From Phycomyces nitens (lineage: Eukaryota > Mucoromycota > Mucoromycetes > Mucorales > Phycomycetaceae), in NCBI GenBank assembly GCA_022702545.1, contig JAHRBC010000004.1, positions 4,990,001-5,054,000 on the forward strand: a stretch of 64,000 nt of DNA, read 5' to 3'. Under the pieces are notes generated by a model. The model made no database searches. It was not told where the DNA came from and saw only the letters and a program-made list of their open reading frames with translations. A program made the translations under genes and the position numbers. Shown here in pieces: positions 58,040 through 64,000 of this stretch; within the stretch, counting starts at the first letter, position 1; each line of letters begins with the position of its first letter.

Positions 58040-60900
58040 ACAACAGCAACAGCAGCAGCAACAGCAGCAACAGCAGCAGCAGCAACAGCAGAGTACCAAT
58101 GCACAACAGCAGGCAGCTGCTGCTTCTCTTGCTAATCTGCCATCGCAGGCTGACCTCGATAAGATCGTCGCATCTTACCTCCAAAAAAAGGGATACAAAG
58201 CAACAGAAGCCATTTTTTTGCGCGAATCTGGCGGAAACACCCAAAGTCTTGAAGAATTATCCCAAGAATTCACTCCTCCCACTGATGCAAAATCGGTGCC
58301 GAGCCATGTGCTGAAATACAAAGATGCTGAACAAGGCGATCCAGATGCCTATAATGTCAGCTACAAAAGCTTGCGGGAGTGGATTGAAAATTCGCTGGAT
58401 TGGTACAAGGTGCGGTGATCTTGAGTAAACGATTGAGTGGATTTCTCATACAATTTCTATTAGCCTGAGTTACGATCCGTTCTCTTTCCAATCTTTGTTC
58501 ATGCCCATCTTGATCTGGTCAGCAAGAATCTCCCTGAACAAGGTAAAGATGAGAGAATTAGATGTTTGAATGTTGTTTAATATTTTTATTATTATCATTT
58601 AGCCAAATACTTTATGGAGACATACAAAGACGACCATGTAGAACTGCACACTCCCGACTTGAATAGACTCGCAACCATTACAGATCCACAACATGTCAGA
58701 GAGAATGAGCTGGCGCAGATGTACAGAAACAACAAATATAACTTGCGCATGTCTAGCGTTCCATTCGAACTATTTTTGAATTATCTTCAGGACAACAAGT
58801 TTATGCTGTTGCTTCGCATCGTGAACCAATACTTGAATATTCAAGGTAATTAGGTCTTGATTTTTTTTTAAAAAAAAATTGGAACCTTGGCATACTCATC
58901 AAACTCTAGTGGTTCATGGCAAACTCTTGAAATCCGCGGGCGGATTGGAAATGGACGATGTAATTGGCATCACTGGACATGACTCGCAACAGATCGAGGC
59001 ATTCAACCACCAAAACATTCAACTTGGACAGCCCCAGATGGATCCATCATTTAAGGAAGAAATCGAGCAGGCATTAAAGGATAGAGACAATGCAAGAAAA
59101 GACGAAAACGGAGAGAATGGGGAGAATGTAATGATGAGATCGATTGTGCAATAATAAGCTAATGTGGTATATTGGTGTTATAGATTTCCAATGGAGAGCC
59201 TGTGCCGTCTTTGTTAGAGACGTTTAAGCGGATAAAACAAGAGTCCATGACAGACGGGCCTGCATTTGGTGACATTCCTGCTCCACCATAGTAGGTCAAA
59301 CAATAATATCTCTAGAATGTCTTTGCTCATTTGTGAATGGATCTGTGGTGTAGCCGAGGGACTGATATTCAGGCAGAGATTGATTCATTAAAGGATCTTG
59401 GCAAACGTATCACACTGGGGAGCACGTCGCTGCCTAGTATATGCTGCTACACATTTCACAATACACACGACAGGTATGGTAGCTTGGAAACATATGAGAT
59501 GTTCTGCGACTGATAGAATGGTGGGATCTAGTCTGAACTGTGTCACTGCAACCAAGGATGCCAGTCTTCTTGCAGGTGGTTTTTCAGAATCGTATATCAA
59601 GATCTGGAGTCTAAAGGGAGAGAAGCTCAAAAGTCTTAGAAACACACTCAACCCGGCCCATGTCAATGACTGTAATGATGGTGTAGACACTACCACAGAA
59701 GGGATCTAAATGATTTACTCTCTAGATGCGGATCTCAATCGACAAAAGGAGCGCCATGGATCTGAATACAAACGCTTGGTTGGACACTCTGGGCCTGTTT
59801 ATGGTTTGAGTTTTAGTCATGACAACAAGTATTTGATTTCTTGTTCTGAAGACAAGACCGGTAAGCAAAATGTTGTTTTTGGGGGATGTATATCCTAATG
59901 GTGTTTGATCTAGCTCGTCTGTGGAGTACCCAGACATTTACAAATCTGGTTTGCTACAAGGGACACAACTACCCTATCTGGGATGTTGATTTTGGACCCT
60001 TTGGCTTCTATTTTGCCACTGCTTCTCATGACCGGACAGCAAGGCTATGGAGTTGTGACCAAATACATCCTCTCAGAATCTTTGCTGGCCATCTCTCGGA
60101 TGTCGATGTAAGGTTTTAGATTCTTGAACAAGAACTCACACCATTAACTTGCGCCATCTCTAGACCGTGAAATTCCACCCCAACTCTAAATATCTGGTTA
60201 CAGGATCGAGCGATCGTACTGCTCGCTTGTGGGATGTACAGAGAGGAACATGTGTCCGTGTGTTTACTGGACACACTGGAGCGATCAAGACCGTGGCAGT
60301 TTCGCCCAACGGACGTCTGATGGCTTCTGCTGGTAAATGGTTAGAATAGAGTGAGACTAGATTACTGACAAACTGGTGCAGGTGAAGACAAATCGATCAT
60401 TCTGTGGGATCTAGGATCTGGAAGACAACTGAAAAAGATGACTGGACACACTGGATTCATATATTCACTTGACTTTAGTGCTGATAGTAATGTGCTTGTC
60501 TCTGGTGGATCCGATGGAACAGTGCGTGTATGGGATGTCAATAAAGATACCCACGCAATATCATCATCACTAGTCTCGGGGACAGACAGGGCAGACAGTA
60601 AGCGGATACGAGTAGACGACTCTGTTCGAAACGATGAAAGAAACGGGAAGAAGGATAAAAAGGACGGTGCCAAGGATAAATCAAAGGAAGATGAAAAGCG
60701 AAAAAAGGGTGTGGCCGAGAGGTAAGTGAATTTTGTGGGTGTTGAAAAGTACTGAGACGGTATGGGTGTTTGGATTCTATAGTAGTGATCATCTTGGAGT
60801 GTTTCCCACCAAGAACACTCCTATTTATGACGTCCAGTTTACCAACCGTAACCTCTGTCTGGTCTCAGGAGCATTTTCTTCTCCTAGTACTGACAGTTAA
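57891..60900 (+). CDS. TAF5: TAF5, TFIID/SAGA WD40 subunit
   Basis: Twelve exons (57891-58409, 58464-58542, 58603-58845, 58910-59127, 59184-59290, 59354-59473, 59532-59671, 59726-59860, 59914-60107, 60164-60332, 60382-60721, 60783-60900) keep phase throughout and give 793 residues. The N-terminus has a long glutamine tract (57962-58091), then a LisH motif ([20 protein letters not shown]). The TAF5 NTD2 domain follows ([30 protein letters not shown] region, YLNIQVVHGKLL). The C-terminal half is a WD40 propeller with repeated GHxxxVYxLxFS ... SCSEDKTARLWS units. TAF5 scaffolds TFIID, and SAGA in yeast. Start 57891 is the first in-frame ATG. Confidence 0.95.
57962..58091 (+). repeat. CAG/CAA repeat encoding polyglutamine in TAF5
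   Basis: Over forty Gln codons in mixed CAG/CAA, broken once by a His. Mixed codons normally stabilise the tract against slippage. It sits N-terminal to the LisH motif. Confidence 0.9.
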
Positions 60901-61090
60901 TTTAGCAAACATTCGCATACACAAGAGAGATAGGAATACCTTTTTTATATATATAAAAAGCACATGTAAAGAAGAATAATAAAATCAAGAAATTATAGGG
61001 TCGTTTTTATAAATTTTGATTCCGTACCTTATTTTGGGTTTATGCCAATGTGTGACTTTTTAAACACGAAACACGTCTTCGCGTCCAAAT

Positions 61091-61113
61091 TGATTGGCGG
61101 GGTTTACGCGAAA
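61091..61113 (+). promoter_or_regulatory. E2F/MBF-like sites upstream of CND1
   Basis: TTGGCGGGG (about 61094-61102) resembles an E2F site and ACGCGAAA (about 61106-61113) an MBF/SBF box. Both lie about 65-80 bp before the CND1 start, with ATTGG (reverse CCAAT) overlapping the first. Cell-cycle control would suit a condensin gene. This is inference from motifs. Confidence 0.45.
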
Positions 61114-61174
61114 GTCGAGATTCAGGTTGTTTATTAGCTTCCGCTTTCATAAGAGTATATCGTAAAGGGTAGAT

Positions 61175-64000
61175 ATGAATGGGCAATTTGTACTTCATGA
61201 AGAGCTTCTCCGGCTTCAGCAGGATGCTGTAGCAAACTATTACATTGCCAACGAGGTGGTCATACATGGCCGCAGTGACCAAGAACTGGCACGATACCTT
61301 AATGGTAATCCCCTTCTATTTTTTTTTTCAAAAAAAAACATATTTTTAAAAAAGGTCATTCAAGAATCCATAGACTGAAGCCCTTTTTTGAATTTATTAT
61401 AGACATTACAGACAGGATAGAAGTAGTGTCTGATGCAATTGCTGATCCACTTGTTTACGACAAAATTCGAAGTTTCTTAAAGTATGTTGACCACTTTCAA
61501 GAACAAGAGACCCATGCGTGGTTTATACTGTGAATATTTAGAAACTTTGGAACCGTAAATGAACGGATCTTGGCAAGATTGCTAGACATTCTTTTGTCTG
61601 GTAGGGATATTCATATATACGTTTTGAAACCACGCTTAATTAGTGGTGTTTTCTATGCATTTATTTATTTATTTTTTAAATATATAAATGTATATTAGCC
61701 TTTAGGGCAGAAGTCAAGGCTACTTCAGAAGACTTGGAAAACAATGAAAAGGAAACATTTCCAGACCATCGAAGATTCCTCGAATTGTATGGATTCCTTG
61801 TCCATTGGTTTCTCTTGGCTGCTGAGGAAAAAACTACCAGCATCTCAACAAAATCAAAGGTGTGTTTGTGGGCTGGTGTTTTGCAATAGACCATTTATCT
61901 AAAGTGCTGCCAGACTTAACAAAGAATTACTTGTGATTTGGGAATTGTGTTTTGGAATCAATGTAGAAAGGAAAGGCGCGCATTGACGACTCGGGTCGAT
62001 TTGACTGGAGCACCCAGAAACAAAAGGCGTTTGATATTGTGGGCTGGATGCTTGAACTGAAGCTGACCAAGATCTGGACTATGACTCCTGACAGAAGTAC
62101 CTTTATCAGGTATGTCTTTACAAATGATGAAAACTGTCTATTAACATTCATATAATGCAGCTTATTTACCAAACCTGCTTATCAGATATTTGAAAATCCC
62201 TCGAATGCAAAGTCAAATGAAATAAAGAGGCGCGTATTCAAAGTTCTGGGGATGTGCATCAAGAATTACAATCATGCATTTGGTAAGAATTATTGTCGTT
62301 TAAATATAATTATGAGCTCTATTTGTATTGAACTATCCGTAATATCAAGCTGCCCAAACGACCATCATGCAGAATTTGCAATATTGGGAGCATTCCGCAG
62401 AACCCATGGCGGAATTCCTTCATTATCTTGTCGAGCAGCAGGGCTATACACAGCTGGTAGATGAAATTCTTCGAGAGATCAGTAACAAGGAATTCAAGGA
62501 AACCACTGCAAAAGAACTCAAGGACTCTCCCAACCCAAAGACATTTGCCACGTTTCTTCAAAAGTTGGCTGATCTATTGCCAAAAACAATTTTAAAAAAC
62601 ATTGGTGTGCTGATCCACCAGCTGGATAGTGAGGTACGAGATGTAACATTGGCAGCCATTCGTCAGTAGATCCTGATCTTTTGATTCTAGTCCTACACTA
62701 TCCGAACCGCCATCATTGACATCCTTGGCGAACTCATTGTCAATCTGTCGCAACAATCAGAAGAGAATCCAGCAAATGTAGACCAGGTCAATGGCTTCTT
62801 TGATATTCTTGAGGAACGAATGCTGGATCCAATTGTATTCTGCAGAACAAAGGTCCTCCAGACATATTTGAGATTACTAGAGTAAGGGCTTACAAACACT
62901 CTTATTTCATTATCATTTCTTTAATGCTGTCATGTAGCCTGCGCACAAAGTTCCCAAAAAGAAGACATGCACTGGGTATCCTTGCTCTTCGCCATATGCA
63001 GGACAAGAGTAGCTCTGTGAGAAAATATGCTATCCGTGTATTGACAAAGCTGATATCCACCCACCCGTACAGTATCTATGGCGGAGAACTTGACATTGAA
63101 GATTGGAAACACAGACTAAAGAAACTAAAGGCTGAAATTGCAGTATGTACACAATGCTTTGTTTTCATCGTCTAATTGTGTAGAATGTAGAGTCGCCTGA
63201 TGTGGGTTTGATCGAAGCAGCTGTGCAAATGGAAGATCAGCCTAGCTCACCAAAAGACCGAGATACCGAAATGCAGGAGGCTGACAAGACAGATGAGCCA
63301 AAAGAGACCACTCAAGTCGAGCCTGTACAGACTCCAAAGATCTTTGTATCTGAAGAAAAGATGCAGCAATTGATTTTGATGAGAACGTTTCATATGGATG
63401 CCATTCGCTTCATCCAACAGCTCCACACTGCAATGCCAACAATCTTGCAGCTGCTGTCATCCAAGACAAAAGCCGAGGTATTGGAAGCAATGGACTTTTT
63501 GGTCGTTTGCTACAACTATAAAGTCAAGCCAGCAGCTGTGAGTACTTTGAATGCATCGGGTTTCTATGGCGTATTGACTGCGGCTTTATTGTTTAGGATG
63601 GGATCAAGCGGATGCTTCACTTGATCTGGACAAAGGACACCAGTGATGAGGGCAAGGGCGTAAAGATGAAGCTCTTGAAGAGCTATAGAAACCTTTATCT
63701 TGAGATGGATGCAAACCTCTCGAGACGTGAAAACATTAATGCAATCGCAAAGAATTTGATAAGATTGACATTCAACACCACCCTAGCCGAATTGACCTCA
63801 TTAGAACAACTCTTGACCAATCTCATGGCCGAGGACGCTGTTCCTGATGATGTGGTTGAGAGACTGTGGAGTGTCTATGGTACTGGATCAACAAGTTGAT
63901 TGTCAACATACTAAGCTGTCTTGTGTTTCTTATAGGCTTTGTTAAAGGCAATATTCCAAAGGCTCAGAGACGGGGAGCAATCATCATTCTTGGCATGCTG
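61175..64000 (+). CDS. CND1: Condensin complex subunit 1 (CND1/NCAPD2), 5' part
   Basis: Twelve exons in consistent phase (61175-61304, 61403-61481, 61542-61600, 61699-61859, 61967-62109, 62161-62282, 62350-62633, 62691-62881, 62938-63142, 63184-63537, 63597-63879, 63936 onward) give about 692 residues before the window ends. The N-terminal condensin-1 region includes LELYGFLVHWFLLAAEE and WMLELKLTKIWTMTPDRSTF. HEAT-type helices follow (SYTIRTAIIDILGELIVNLS, RRHALGILALRHMQDKSSSV). The last exon has KGNIPKAQRRGAIIILGML, matching the conserved core of NCAPD2. The protein is a HEAT subunit of condensin I needed for mitotic chromosome compaction. Roughly the C-terminal half is outside the window. 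Confidence 0.92.

Overview
The window is a eukaryotic nuclear segment from a fungus. The evidence is many short GT-AG introns of about 45-100 bp, AT-rich intergenic DNA, and fungal-style housekeeping genes, including the fungal arginine methyltransferase RMT2. The transposon families fit an early-diverging fungus, most likely Mucoromycota. That placement is inference, because no rRNA or other lineage marker is present.

Bases 1 to about 48,330 are a transposon nest with no recognisable host gene. Its main residents are CACTA-type DNA transposons. They have ends beginning CACT(A/G), 3-bp target duplications, and a Tnp2-type (Transposase_21) transposase containing the motif DPMHNLFLGTAK. Five are delimited or nearly so: T1 (601-6767), X2 (8284-34627), D (13450-26305), A (13759-20352) and B (about 27066-33416). 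Terminal pieces of others (X1, F, E, C, G) are also present. They are interleaved with two LINE retrotransposons (LINE1 on +, LINE2 on -), three Ty3/gypsy elements and solo LTRs. Insertions lie inside insertions, and several interrupted proteins read in frame again when the inserted element and one target-duplication copy are removed. The inferred order is gypsy3 > C > LINE2 > E > LINE1 > X2 > gypsy4 > D > A. The left halves of the outer elements would lie beyond base 1.

T1, A, D and B share one layout. A multi-exon transposase gene converges on a four-exon companion gene, whose second exon is exactly 306 nt in all four. Beyond the companion lies a third unit on the transposase strand, made of tiny exons and starting with a hydrophobic exon. 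A and D have open transposase and companion genes. T1 and B have broken transposases.

Bases 49,344-64,000 form a compact host gene cluster. It holds a DPP8/9-like dipeptidyl peptidase (-), a small coiled-coil protein (-), RMT2 (+), ribosomal protein uL15/RPL28 (-), TAF5 of TFIID/SAGA (+) and the 5' part of condensin subunit CND1 (+, running off the end). Their exon models splice into continuous reading frames. No tRNA, rRNA or CRISPR array was seen.
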